Below are positions 1 through 11,028 of a stretch of DNA of 64,000 nt, one piece after another. Under the pieces are notes generated by a model that worked only from the letters and a program-made list of their open reading frames with translations, did no database searches and was not told where the DNA came from. This DNA comes from Saprolegnia diclina VS20. Lineage: Eukaryota; Oomycota; Saprolegniomycetes; Saprolegniales; Saprolegniaceae. Both the position numbers and the translations under genes were made by a program. Location of the stretch: NCBI RefSeq assembly GCF_000281045.1, contig NW_008246091.1:419474-483473 (forward strand), written 5' to 3'. Position 1 is the first letter of the stretch; each line of letters starts with the position of its first letter.

Positions 1-182
1 TCGTCAAAGTCACGCCTCTCTGTAACGCTAATGTCACCAGTGTGACTACGTGTGCATGAAAGTATGCATCGACTTCCCACGGTCAGTTCGCGGTTTTGAC
101 TCTTAGACCGGCTACCGCTGTGTGCCCTCGCGTGCCGCGCTTGGCGGAAAAAATGTCGTTATTCAATTATAGATAGATACGT

Positions 183-1436
183 CTACTTGAAGTCCATGAC
201 GGAGGCGGGGTACGCCTGCATGGGCAGGTCGCCACCAATCGCGCGCTCGAGCGTGGCGGCAACACTGGCTTCGTTCAAGGTGCCCGTGAGCACGCCGACG
301 CGAACGGCCTTGGGCTTGCCTCGGACAACGAGGAGCGTCGGCGCTCGCGGGACCTGAAGCTTGGAGAGGACGCGGCCTTGGTCCTTTTCGTGTACATAGA
401 CCACGTGGAGACCTCTCGACGCCTTGAACTTGGCGGCCGTAGCCTTGACGAGGTCCTTCGTCGCTGCCGACGCCTTGGTCGGGAGCACGAAGATGGCGCA
501 GAGCATGCTGGTTGCCTCGGCGTCCTTCCCGAGGTTGCAGAGCTTGCCTTGGTTGCCACCATGGAGCTCGTCGACGTCGCCGGCCGCGCGCTTGGCCCGC
601 AGTCGAGCTGCATACTTTTCAAAGGCAAAGTTATAGACGGCAAACTCGTCGAGATCGCCGTCGTAGGGCGTGAAGTCGCCGTGGTAGATGTAGCCAAAGT
701 TCGGGAAGGACGACCGGACGCCGTGGGTTTCGCAGAGCTCGGCGTGCTTGTCGCAGTCGACGGCGCCGACCTTGACGCGGCCGCGCAAATCCTTGGCAAT
801 CGACTCCATCACCGGCTTGAACTTGATGCATTTTTTGTCGGACGCGCGGTAAAACTGCACGAGCCACTCGTTCTTGGCGCGCTTGCCTGGAAATTTCTTG
901 GGCGAGAGCCGCACAACGTCCGACTCTTTGGCGTACAGCGGCGGCGGCGGCCCTTGCTGCTGCTGGTGCCCAAAGCCGCCAAAGCCGTCCATGCCACTGT
1001 TGAACTGAAACTCGTGGGGCTGGCCGCGTCCACGCTGGCCGCCGCCGCCACCGCTGCCAAAAAACTGGTTGAACATCTCGAACGGGTCGCCGCGAAACTG
1101 AAAGCCGCCGCCTCCAGAACGACCGCCTTGTGGATGCTGTTGCTGCTGCTGCTGCGGTCCGTCGGCGCCGTACAAATCGTACTCTTCCTTCTTCTTTGGG
1201 TCGCTCAGCACCTCGTAGGCTTCCGAGATTTCAAGAAATTTGGCCTGCGCTGTCTCGCGCTCGGCCTCGTCGACCTTGTCGGGATGGTACTTGAGCGCGA
1301 GCGTGCGGTAGGCCTTCTTGAGCTGCCGGTCGTTGAAGTTCTTGGCGACGCCGAGGATCTTGTAGTAGTCCTTGCCCGCGACCGCGAGCGCGACCAGCAC
1401 GCAGAGCATAAGCGTCGTCAAGCTGCGTCGTGCCAT
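183..1436 (-). CDS. Secreted/ER J-domain protein with thioredoxin-like region
   Basis: A 417-residue co-chaperone expected in the ER lumen, where the J domain would stimulate an Hsp70 (BiP). Seen: a hydrophobic signal peptide (about 1-20), then a J domain (about 22-88) with HPD at 51-53, a Gln run and Gly/Phe-rich linker (about 95-160), and a thioredoxin-fold region (about 165-270). The order signal-J-thioredoxin resembles ERdj5/DNAJC10 and DNAJC16. The place of the redox CxxC carries SDKKC with a single cysteine, so disulphide exchange is unlikely. There is no KDEL-like end (it ends VMDFK), so ER retention is not shown. Single exon; the start is the first ATG of the frame and begins the signal peptide. 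Divergent from the gene at 2127. Confidence 0.9.
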   Translation of the reverse strand: MARRSLTTLMLCVLVALAVAGKDYYKILGVAKNFNDRQLKKAYRTLALKYHPDKVDEAERETAQAKFLEISEAYEVLSDPKKKEEYDLYGADGPQQQQQQHPQGGRSGGGGFQFRGDPFEMFNQFFGSGGGGGQRGRGQPHEFQFNSGMDGFGGFGHQQQQGPPPPLYAKESDVVRLSPKKFPGKRAKNEWLVQFYRASDKKCIKFKPVMESIAKDLRGRVKVGAVDCDKHAELCETHGVRSSFPNFGYIYHGDFTPYDGDLDEFAVYNFAFEKYAARLRAKRAAGDVDELHGGNQGKLCNLGKDAEATSMLCAIFVLPTKASAATKDLVKATAAKFKASRGLHVVYVHEKDQGRVLSKLQVPRAPTLLVVRGKPKAVRVGVLTGTLNEASVAATLERAIGGDLPMQAYPASVMDFK

Positions 1437-2126
1437 CCAAGATCGCCCGAAAATCCAAATTCGAAAATGGCCTGCCGGTCGCGGCGGGCGCTATCCGGAT
1501 GCGGGTTTGTCGCACGTGGCATGCGCACACTCGTGTCCGGATAACGTGAGCCCAATGGCGTGGCGGATACGTGGCAGTCAACGGGCTCCGTTCTCTTGGC
1601 TTCAACGCGGCTTCGGCGAACGTTCGACACGTCACGACGCGTGGCATGCGTCATCGGGACGGCGAGACGCCAGCCCACGCGAGACACGCTTGGACAGTGC
1701 GTGGCTTGTGGACCGAACGCCACGGGCTGGGGCATGTTCTCGAAAAGTCTACCGTCGTCCGTTGTCACTGGAACAGTCAGGCATACATGTAGAGTGTCCT
1801 CACACGTCGAGCAATAGGGCTATGTCGACATTTGACTCTAGTCAAACACTCGACTAGAGTCGAACGCTCTGCCACCTGAGCTGGTTGGTAGGACGTTGGA
1901 GCGCCTTACATGTAGCAATTCGCCCGACAGCCTGCGATCAAGCCTCTATCTGTATGCACGGGACGTGCGTGCACTGTAGGCTTTTGTCAACTCCATTTAC
2001 TTGCGCCACGGGGTTTGCACTACACTGTCGATAGCATCGGGTTTGTCTTGGATGGCACTGCACGGGTTTGTGAAACGGAACCATTCGCGCACCGGTTACA
2101 TTTCTTAACACGACAACAGTGCGCCG
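1437..2126. other. Intergenic region between divergent genes
   Basis: About 690 bases between two divergently transcribed genes. No convincing coding frame; short open frames on both strands lack recognisable motifs. It should hold both promoters. The only clear structure is the inverted repeat at 1834-1861. Confidence 0.6.
1834..1861. repeat. Perfect 10-bp inverted repeat, 8-nt spacer
   Basis: GACTCTAGTC at 1834-1843 is the reverse complement of GACTAGAGTC at 1852-1861. It lies in the divergent intergenic region about 270 bases before the gene at 2127. It could be a dimeric factor site or a hairpin; function unknown. Confidence 0.6.
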
Positions 2127-5100
2127 ATGCTTGTTTGGCCAGACAGTGACCACTGCGGTCAACTGCGCTCGCCTCGTCGTCACCGGTTGCGCGGCTTTTC
2201 CGGCTTTGCCTACGCTACCACTTGCATCGCGATCACCTTTGTCTTTGGCTACTGGACCCAGTCGTACCTCGAGGCTGACGCCTTTTGGCCCGGTTGGCAG
2301 TCGATGCACACTGCACTACCGCTTTCGGGCATAGTACGAGGGCGACTGCTACTAGACCCCAGTTGGCCGTCGTTGGACCTCACGGCACTCGCGTTGGCGC
2401 CAAGCGACGCGATGGGCACGCCGCCCGCGTACCCCCGGCGCCTCATGTACCAAGACTTGACGTCGCTGCACGCCGCCGTCGTCGGGCTCCGGGCGCTTCA
2501 CACATCGCACCTCTCGACCATGGTGTCGGCGTACTGCTGGGCAGATCTCGACCGGCGCTGGGCGCTTGGCCACACGGCCGCACGCCAAATGCGCTGCGAG
2601 AGCCATTATGCCTCGAACGCTGCCGTCTACTTGGAAGCGATACTGCGCAACGTCGATGTGGCGACATGGAATGACGTGGCACGCTTCCAGGGCATGATCG
2701 GCGACCCTATCGCCTCGTCGTCAGCCGACGGACTCGCCTGGGTCGCATCCCTCGACGACGTTCCGCGGCGCTCGATCGACGACGAAGTCGGCGTGTGGCA
2801 ACAGCATGGCTGCACGTCGTTCACATTGCAGTGGGCCAATCGACTGCAAATCGGGCTTCACGACACCGTGCTCTTGCGCAGCGCGCTCGGAATCGACCAG
2901 CCGCTCGTGTTGCATGCGCTACCATCGACAGCGCTTGGCATGGCGTGGGTCTCGTCGTACTTGACGTCGTGCCTCGACAACGCCTTTAGTGCAGCGTACA
3001 ACCGCAGTCTCGTGCGCAACACGTCCAACTTTTTCGGCCACAAGGAGCCGTCGTTGATTGAAGAGTTCAACGTTGGAACGCCGTTGTCACCCATTTTCCA
3101 AGTTGTCCACAATGTCATTGGACCGCTGGGGGCGATTGATCTCTACTGGGTTCCCGTGCCGCCGCCGTTAATCGCAGCGATCGAGCTCTTCCGATTGCTC
3201 GTACGAACGTCGCCCGTCGCCGCGTCACTAACACTGCATCCGACTCCCCGACGCTGGGCGTCTCCCGCGCTGCGCTTTGTGAGCGGCAACCCCATGTGCA
3301 TTCAAGGGACACCCGTGCCGTTAGTTATCGAGTCGTTCGGATTCGACGACGGTTGTGCGGGCGCGGCACCGCTCACGGTTGTCATTCACGGCCTGAGCGG
3401 TCTCTTTGGGCTGTGGCTGCTCCAGGATGCCGAGACCATCGACGAGATCTGCGCGCTTGTTCCAACAGACACCGCGTGCAAGACGTATCTTGCAGCGCTA
3501 ATGCCAGTGCTTTCGTCGCTGCCGCCACCACCGCCGCTGACTGCGACGCTCGCGGCCGTCAACCTGACGCTACTTCAGTTTATCGACACGGCAAGTGTAA
3601 ATACGACCAGCGCGGAGCTACAGCTGGAGGCGCAGACATTGCTCGAGCCATCGTGGGCGTTCTTTGGGTGGACTATGATATACGACTGGGCGCATCTGTC
3701 GCGCGAAGCCGTCTCGTTCCAAGGCGACGTGCGCACGATAAACGCGTTGTCGGCGGCATATGCCCCAGTTATCGCCCTTGAGGCGACAACGACGCTACCC
3801 ACGTGGGTGCGTTTCCTTCGTATCGCCAACGTGCTCTTCAGCCTCGGTCTCGCGCTCGTCGGTGGCGTGGCCTTGGCGTTTCTTTGCTGTCAACCGCACG
3901 CGGCGCGATGGCACCTCTTTCCGCGCATTGCGACCGGCGTCTGGTTCAATAGAGGTCTCTTGAGTCTCCGGAGCCTCACGGCCGTCGTGTGTCTCTCGAC
4001 CGCACCCATCTTTCCAGTCGCCGATGCACCAACCCAGTCAACGCGGCTCGTATTTGAGCCCCGGAATCTCGCCACGTCCTGCGTTTTGGCCATCGAGGCG
4101 ACGTGGGTGCTCTACAGCGTACACGACGTTATGCACCCTGTCTGCGGCCGCCACACCAACACTCGTGCCGCGATAGCCTGTGCGATTGCATTTTTGGCAG
4201 TTGCGTGCCTCGATGTGATCTCGCCCGTCCAAGTGGCCGCGTCGCTAAACCGGGTGTGCTCATCTGTGGACATGGACACGATGCTCTACTGCACCAGCGG
4301 CGTCATCACCATCGGACACATGTCGCGCTGCCTTGTACTCGGCCTCATATTGGTGCTCTCGGTGTGTCTCGCGCATCTCGTGCCGCTACCAACGACGATC
4401 AAACCGAGTCATACACCCAGCTTGGCGCTGCCGCTGGCGCTCGTGTCCGACGTGCAAGATCATAGCGACCGCAAAGTCGTGTCGCTGGACCGCGCGACGG
4501 CCGCGATGAGCGGCATCTTTCAGCTGCGCCGCCGCACAATCTTTGATTCCAAGCTCTGGCGACCGATCCCGTCGCCGGCGCTCGATACGTTCGTGTCGCT
4601 GCCCGACTGCGGCACCGCGCCGCTGCGAGGACCGACGTTGCAGCCAAAAATGTCCCGCTGCGCGCGCTTCGAGCAAGTGAGCGTTGCACTCGGTGGCCTT
4701 GGCTTCTTGGTTACGTCGCTCCTAAGTAACGTGCTGTACGCTCAGAAAGCCTCCTCGTACTTGGCCAACGACTATGGCTGGGCTGGGTTCAACACGACGG
4801 GCGCCCGGGTGTTTGTGGCCAACGTGGTCAACGAAGCTCTGCTCTCGATGCGCGCGTGCAGCGACTTTGCGCTCGACTCACCAAGCATCGGCACGATCAA
4901 TCAACGCTACAATGGCTCGGCGACCGACATCACGTGGGCCGCGTCCATGGCCCGACGCCAGTTGTACCAACCCGAGACGTCGCTCGTCGACATCATTTCG
5001 GGGCTTCGCGCCATGAGTCCGTGCAACTTACCGGCAATGTTTACGCAGTACTGCTACCTCGACTTTGGCCAGACGTGGGAGATGGCGTCAACGACCAAGC

Positions 5101-7265
5101 GGCAAGCACGCTGTGTTCTGCAGCGTTCGAATGGCGCACTCTTTCTCGAAAGTGCCTTGCGCAACCTGAACGACTGGGGCGTCTGGGAGCGCTGTTGGGG
5201 CGACGCCTTTGCGATTGGGATTACGGCTCCGCTCACCACGACGTTGGACGGTCAAGCATGGCTACAGCAGGTGCGATCAGCTTACGCTTTTTCGGTCGAC
5301 GACGAAGCCGCGTACTGGCAACGCCACGGCATCGAATCGTTTGTGCTGCAGTGGCAAAACTTCAAGACCCTTGGTATGGTGGACACGATGGTGGTAACGT
5401 CCGCGCTCGGGCTCTCATCGTCTCTGTATCTCAGTACGTCGCGCAGCAAGCTGCATTGGCAGCAGCAGACCTCCGCCAAGATGTACTGGTCGTTTGCGAG
5501 CGACCTCTGGGCAATCACGTCCAATACCACAGCGGTTCGTGGTCGTACCTTGCTGCGGCACAGCGCGGACTTTGCCTTTTCAAATGTGACGAGCGAATCA
5601 CTCTTGCAGTCGAACATGACGCTCCCAACGCCGCTGACGCAAGGCTTGGCAATCGTTCGAGACGCCATCAGTCCTTTCAACGCCGTCGACATGATCTATG
5701 TACCATGCCCAGCTGCCTTGCAGCGCGTGTACCGTGACGCCACGACGTCATTGGCATCCGTGCTCGTGACCAACGAGGCGGCCCAAGCTGCGTTTGTGCC
5801 CTTATTGACCGCCGAGTTCACGGACATGCTGCCGATTCCATCCAGTGCACTTGCGTCGACGTCAAGAACTGTCGGCGGCAACCTACTCTGTGGCGACGAC
5901 TTCCCGCCGTACCTGCTCTCCTTGGGCTTTGGCTGTTTCTTTGGCCCGGACAACATGTGCCACGCCTATTTCAGCGAGTACATTTCGCTCGACATGACCC
6001 ATACCCTCGTGGCCCTTCTGGCGACGCAAGACCCAACGCTGGACGGAGACGCTATTTGCTATAACGACGCTCTCGCCCACCCCGATTGCCCGACCCTCTA
6101 TACATCGGCGTCGTTGTTTCTAGCTACGTTTGTGCCAAGCTTGGATCCGCCCTCGGACGCCGCCTTGGACGCTGTTCAAGCACTGGACGTGGAGCTGGTG
6201 CAATTCGTTGCCGTCGATGAGAATCGATCCTTGCCGCTGCAATTGTACCGCCACCCGCTCGTTCTACCCTCCGATCGACCGTGGCGCTTTTATACGTGGG
6301 TCTACCTCGTGCAGTGGGCCGCGGGCGCCCGCGACGTCGTGTCGTTTCAAGGCGACAACGGACGCATCACGACACTCTCAACGCAGTCCCGGCCGCTGAC
6401 GATGTCGCCGGACGTGAACGACATTCCCAACTCGGTCTCGCGCTTCTTCCTCCTCGCGGTACAGTACGTGACGATGGTGCTCATCAGCGTTGCGCTTATC
6501 GCGACGCTCGTGGCGCTACGCCACTTCCCGATCACGAACGGCCTCAACCTCATGGAGCTCAACCGCGTCGTGGGCCACGTTTGGATTGGGCGCTCGTGGC
6601 TGCTCGCCCGCAGCATCTCGGCGCAGTGGCTCCTGCATACGAGCACACTCCGCCTCGACCAAGTCGGCATCGGTACGCGCTTTGTCTCGCCGCCGCTCGA
6701 CTGGTTCACGACCATGCTCGCCGGCGGCGAAAGCACATGGTTTGTCTACATCCTCAACGACCTCTTGAGCTGCGTGTCTCGGCAATGGACCTTTGCGTAT
6801 GCGTTCAAGAGCGCGCTGGTCGCGTGGAGCGCCACGTCATTGTGGGTCACGCTTGTGCCGGCCACGTACACGGCGACTGTACACCGGCAGTGTACATTGG
6901 TCGAGATGGACCTCGCGTTGACGTGTGTGAGTGCGCACGTGCAGATTGGTGACGCCACGCGCGTCGGCGTCGGGTTTGCTCTCGGCCTTGCCGCCGTGCT
7001 CCTCTGCCTTGGCATCGAGCGCTACCGCCTCCGCGATTTACCGCCGCTGACTGTGACGTCGACGACGCTCCTCAACGCAACGAGTTTGCACATGCTCATG
7101 ACGACGCCCGACGGCCTCCTGGATCCTGCGTCCGGCATTTTGGCCGGTCTCTTTACCGTTCGTGTCGGTGACACGCTGCACATCTTTGACGTCAAGTGCT
7201 GGCGCCATGTGGTGGTCACAGTCGACAGCCTGGCGCCGGCGCTCATTCCGCTGCGTGACGTCTGA
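2127..7265 (+). CDS. Giant multi-pass membrane protein made of two related halves
   Basis: A single 1712-codon frame of unknown function. Each half has a membrane segment at its start (about 31-47 and 854-872), a large extracytosolic-looking region of several hundred residues, and a cluster of membrane helices near its end (about 565-750 and 1440-1630). The halves align by eye over their whole length: YCWADLDRRW with YCYLDFGQTW, VWQQHGCTSFTLQW with YWQRHGIESFVLQW, and VSFQGDVRTINALS with VSFQGDNGRITTLS just before the helix cluster. So the gene arose by internal tandem duplication and the halves have diverged strongly. I recognise no domain; it looks like a lineage-specific oomycete family. 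Start is the first ATG. No intron is needed. Confidence 0.85.
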   Translation: MLVWPDSDHCGQLRSPRRHRLRGFSGFAYATTCIAITFVFGYWTQSYLEADAFWPGWQSMHTALPLSGIVRGRLLLDPSWPSLDLTALALAPSDAMGTPPAYPRRLMYQDLTSLHAAVVGLRALHTSHLSTMVSAYCWADLDRRWALGHTAARQMRCESHYASNAAVYLEAILRNVDVATWNDVARFQGMIGDPIASSSADGLAWVASLDDVPRRSIDDEVGVWQQHGCTSFTLQWANRLQIGLHDTVLLRSALGIDQPLVLHALPSTALGMAWVSSYLTSCLDNAFSAAYNRSLVRNTSNFFGHKEPSLIEEFNVGTPLSPIFQVVHNVIGPLGAIDLYWVPVPPPLIAAIELFRLLVRTSPVAASLTLHPTPRRWASPALRFVSGNPMCIQGTPVPLVIESFGFDDGCAGAAPLTVVIHGLSGLFGLWLLQDAETIDEICALVPTDTACKTYLAALMPVLSSLPPPPPLTATLAAVNLTLLQFIDTASVNTTSAELQLEAQTLLEPSWAFFGWTMIYDWAHLSREAVSFQGDVRTINALSAAYAPVIALEATTTLPTWVRFLRIANVLFSLGLALVGGVALAFLCCQPHAARWHLFPRIATGVWFNRGLLSLRSLTAVVCLSTAPIFPVADAPTQSTRLVFEPRNLATSCVLAIEATWVLYSVHDVMHPVCGRHTNTRAAIACAIAFLAVACLDVISPVQVAASLNRVCSSVDMDTMLYCTSGVITIGHMSRCLVLGLILVLSVCLAHLVPLPTTIKPSHTPSLALPLALVSDVQDHSDRKVVSLDRATAAMSGIFQLRRRTIFDSKLWRPIPSPALDTFVSLPDCGTAPLRGPTLQPKMSRCARFEQVSVALGGLGFLVTSLLSNVLYAQKASSYLANDYGWAGFNTTGARVFVANVVNEALLSMRACSDFALDSPSIGTINQRYNGSATDITWAASMARRQLYQPETSLVDIISGLRAMSPCNLPAMFTQYCYLDFGQTWEMASTTKRQARCVLQRSNGALFLESALRNLNDWGVWERCWGDAFAIGITAPLTTTLDGQAWLQQVRSAYAFSVDDEAAYWQRHGIESFVLQWQNFKTLGMVDTMVVTSALGLSSSLYLSTSRSKLHWQQQTSAKMYWSFASDLWAITSNTTAVRGRTLLRHSADFAFSNVTSESLLQSNMTLPTPLTQGLAIVRDAISPFNAVDMIYVPCPAALQRVYRDATTSLASVLVTNEAAQAAFVPLLTAEFTDMLPIPSSALASTSRTVGGNLLCGDDFPPYLLSLGFGCFFGPDNMCHAYFSEYISLDMTHTLVALLATQDPTLDGDAICYNDALAHPDCPTLYTSASLFLATFVPSLDPPSDAALDAVQALDVELVQFVAVDENRSLPLQLYRHPLVLPSDRPWRFYTWVYLVQWAAGARDVVSFQGDNGRITTLSTQSRPLTMSPDVNDIPNSVSRFFLLAVQYVTMVLISVALIATLVALRHFPITNGLNLMELNRVVGHVWIGRSWLLARSISAQWLLHTSTLRLDQVGIGTRFVSPPLDWFTTMLAGGESTWFVYILNDLLSCVSRQWTFAYAFKSALVAWSATSLWVTLVPATYTATVHRQCTLVEMDLALTCVSAHVQIGDATRVGVGFALGLAAVLLCLGIERYRLRDLPPLTVTSTTLLNATSLHMLMTTPDGLLDPASGILAGLFTVRVGDTLHIFDVKCWRHVVVTVDSLAPALIPLRDV

Positions 7266-7405
7266 TCGTCACGTGTCGCGGTGACGTGGCAGTGCAAGCG
7301 ACGTCCCTGCGTTGCTTCTTTGGCACGGTCCGAGGACCAGATGCATAAGCTGTGTATTCCCAAGTAGTGTCGAGACAACGCTGCATGCTTAATCGAGGCA
7401 GCCTG

Positions 7406-8169
7406 TTATCGACTTAGAATCTGCAGATGCGTGGTCACAAACGCATGGACGCGGTTGAGCTCGGCGGTGTCGACCGTGTGGCCCAGCGCCGGGTACGCAA
7501 CGAAGTCGCAGGCAATGCCGTGCGCGTGCAGGAGCTCGTTCGACTGCTTGCCGAACGTCAACGGCACGAGCGTGTCCTTCGCGCCATGACACTGTAGGCC
7601 AGGCGTATTGGGCGACCGGGCGTGGAACGACGACGCCATCGGGAGATACCCGCTCAGGAAGACGCCGCATGCCAACGGGAACGTCAAGAGGCGGTAGCAC
7701 GTGTGCATGGCGACGGCGGCGCCTTGGCTAAAGCCGACGACCGCGATCTTACTCGGCGGAACGCCCCGCGCGATCTCTGCCTGAATGAGCTTGGCGAGCA
7801 TGTTGGCTGCGCGCTGGATGCCGACTTCGTCCTCGCGGTCCTATGCGTACGTCGCAGGTTGGCCGACGATGACCGGGTGGTAGGTACCTGTGGGCGAAGG
7901 CCGAGGATGTCGTACCACGCCGGCATCTGCATGCCGCCATTGAGCGTCACGCGTCGCGTCGGCGCAGTCGGGAAGATGTACTTGACCCCGCCGAGCGGGC
8001 CCAGCGTGGTGACGTGGCGATGCCACGACTGCCCCGTGTCGCCGAGCCCGTGGAGCCAGATGACCGTGGCGACGTGGTCGCCTTGGGGCGCGATGACGAC
8101 CCGGCGGTCCCAGTCGTCGTCGTCAATCGGCGCTTGGTCGTACCCGAAGGCGGTGCAGACGTTGCCCAT
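7406..8169 (-). CDS. Acyl-protein thioesterase / phospholipase-carboxylesterase-like hydrolase
   Basis: A 238-residue alpha/beta hydrolase of the APT1/lysophospholipase family, which removes palmitate from protein cysteines. Two exons with intron 7841-7887 (47 nt, GTAC...TAG), joining LGLRPQ to DREDEVGIQ in frame. Seen: WLHGLGD oxyanion loop, GFSQG nucleophile elbow (Ser about 132), Asp in HGAKDTLVP and His in ALGHTVD. The start at 8169 gives MGNVC, a good N-myristoylation signal with a neighbouring palmitoylatable Cys; the frame stays open to 8271, but that extension would bury this motif. A membrane-anchored depalmitoylase is the natural reading. Converges with the gene ending at 7265. Confidence 0.88.
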
Positions 8170-9090
8170 CGTGGTGCTTGCCGCGGAGCGCAATGTTTCG
8201 GCGCAATTTATACCCTCGTGACATAAGTACGCACCCCACCCGGGTCCCTTGTAATTGCAGCTCGGCACCATCTGGTCGTGCGTTTCTTGAAGCCACCGTT
8301 TTCATGGGCCCGGGCCGGGTCCCTCCAAACACACGACCGACGCACCCTATCACTTTCACCGCGGCTGTCTCCTGTCAGCCGCGCCATAGCCACGACGTTG
8401 ACGTAGAGTCGAGGGCGCATCATGTACTGCGATAGAGAATCCTACCATGACTACTGTGCAAGGCTACTCTAGCGTTGTCCCAGACGTTGAAGCTGCCGCA
8501 TTGCGCGCGCCCATTCGACAGGCGATTGTCGACCCATCACGCATCTTCTTCGACGCTTCTTCCGAGCCCCGTCGTCCCATCCGACGCCTCCATTTTCGCT
8601 GCATTTCCATCGAAGCAAGAACGACTGGTGGCCCAAGTTTCGATTTCGAGGGTAGAGGGCAAAAGAAATGATGGGCCCAACACTCCGCGCCAAGGCCGCG
8701 CCGCTCCGCGTTGGGTGGCTTTCTCCATCTATCTTTACCCACGTGGTACAACCGCAAGCCCTATTTATACCTCGTCGTTTAAACGCCTCTGCGCGTTGAT
8801 TGGTGAAAAGGCCGCGCCATTTTGGGCATCACGCCGTTTGATTGGACCATTTGGATCGGTTTCAAAATTTAAATCGGCGCGATGTATTTTTATTGTTTCA
8901 TAAAAAAATACTCGACAAGATCGCGGGGGTGCTCATTGGCTGGGACGACACCCCCTTCTCTTTGTCCCGATGCATACAAAAACCAAGTGTACTTGGGCAA
9001 AGGGAGGGGCCATCGAGGTAGGGTTGGGAGAAGTGGAAGGTTTCGTGCCGGGGCACAGGGCTCGGGGAATGGCTGGGACTCGTCTGGAGC
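8170..9090. other. Intergenic region upstream of beta-tubulin
   Basis: About 900 bases between the hydrolase start (minus strand) and the tubulin core promoter. No credible coding frame. The part from about 8760 to 8930 is unusually AT-rich for this window and is a likely upstream promoter region. Confidence 0.5.
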
Positions 9091-9106
9091 GCTCATTTTC
9101 AAAAGG
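9091..9106 (+). promoter_or_regulatory. Oomycete Inr/FPR-like core promoter of beta-tubulin
   Basis: GCTCATTTTCAAAAGG closely fits the oomycete initiator plus flanking promoter element (GCTCATTYYNCAWTTT type). It lies about 100 bases before the tubulin ATG, the usual place for the transcription start in oomycete genes. Confidence 0.6.
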
Positions 9107-9127
9107 GAAAGAAAGCAGCGACAGCAG

Positions 9128-9192
9128 GTACATGCATCGACGACCTCATCCACCTCCGGAAGCATGGCGGCTCATGCAACTCTTCCTCGTAG
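9128..9192 (+). other. Predicted 5'-UTR intron of beta-tubulin
   Basis: A 65-nt GTAC...CGTAG segment ending 6 bases before the tubulin start codon. Its removal would delete upstream ATG triplets and leave a short leader. Donor and acceptor match the other introns of the window. It is not proven by coding continuity. Confidence 0.5.
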
Positions 9193-10539
<1,347 letters not shown>

Positions 10540-11028
10540 ATGAAATCAACGAGGTTTCTCTCACTGCATTGGGTCTCGTATATTTACAAGTACAATACAC
10601 TGCGCGAAGGGGCCTCGTCCTTTGGCTTTGTTTTTGTCAGCCTTCTGTCTCGTCAATATGGAGCCCAAGGCGCCCCCACGCGTCCCTTGCGCATGGCTCT
10701 ACAGGAGCACCCAATGGCCTCATGGGCTGGCCACACGGACGAAGGATCTGTGGCCGGCTAGCTTCCATGTGGACAGGCGGCTGGAGGTCGATGATCGAGT
10801 GTATCACACGTCCGCTCCTGGGTGCATGTCGACGCATGAGATGGAAGCGCAGCGTGATGGACTGCGAACGGTCGCGGCTTCTTAGTCGGTTGTGGCATTC
10901 CTGCCGTTAGTCGTTTAGTCGAGGAATCTTCTGTGGGAATCTTCCAGCCGAAGTGATTGTGGGCGGGTTTCATCCAAGCCGCCCGAGCGGACAACTCGGC
11001 AGTTTGCCCACTCGATGGCAAAAAGAGC
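10540..11028. other. Intergenic region
   Basis: Tubulin 3' flank and promoter of the next gene. No supported gene. A frame upstream of 11029 stays open but has no ATG, so it was not used. Confidence 0.5.

Noticed and set aside
10957-11028. N-terminal extension of the phosphatase/NAD-kinase fusion
   Set aside because: The extension has no ATG; its first codon would be TTG. The first real ATG is 11029 and starts a targeting-like sequence.
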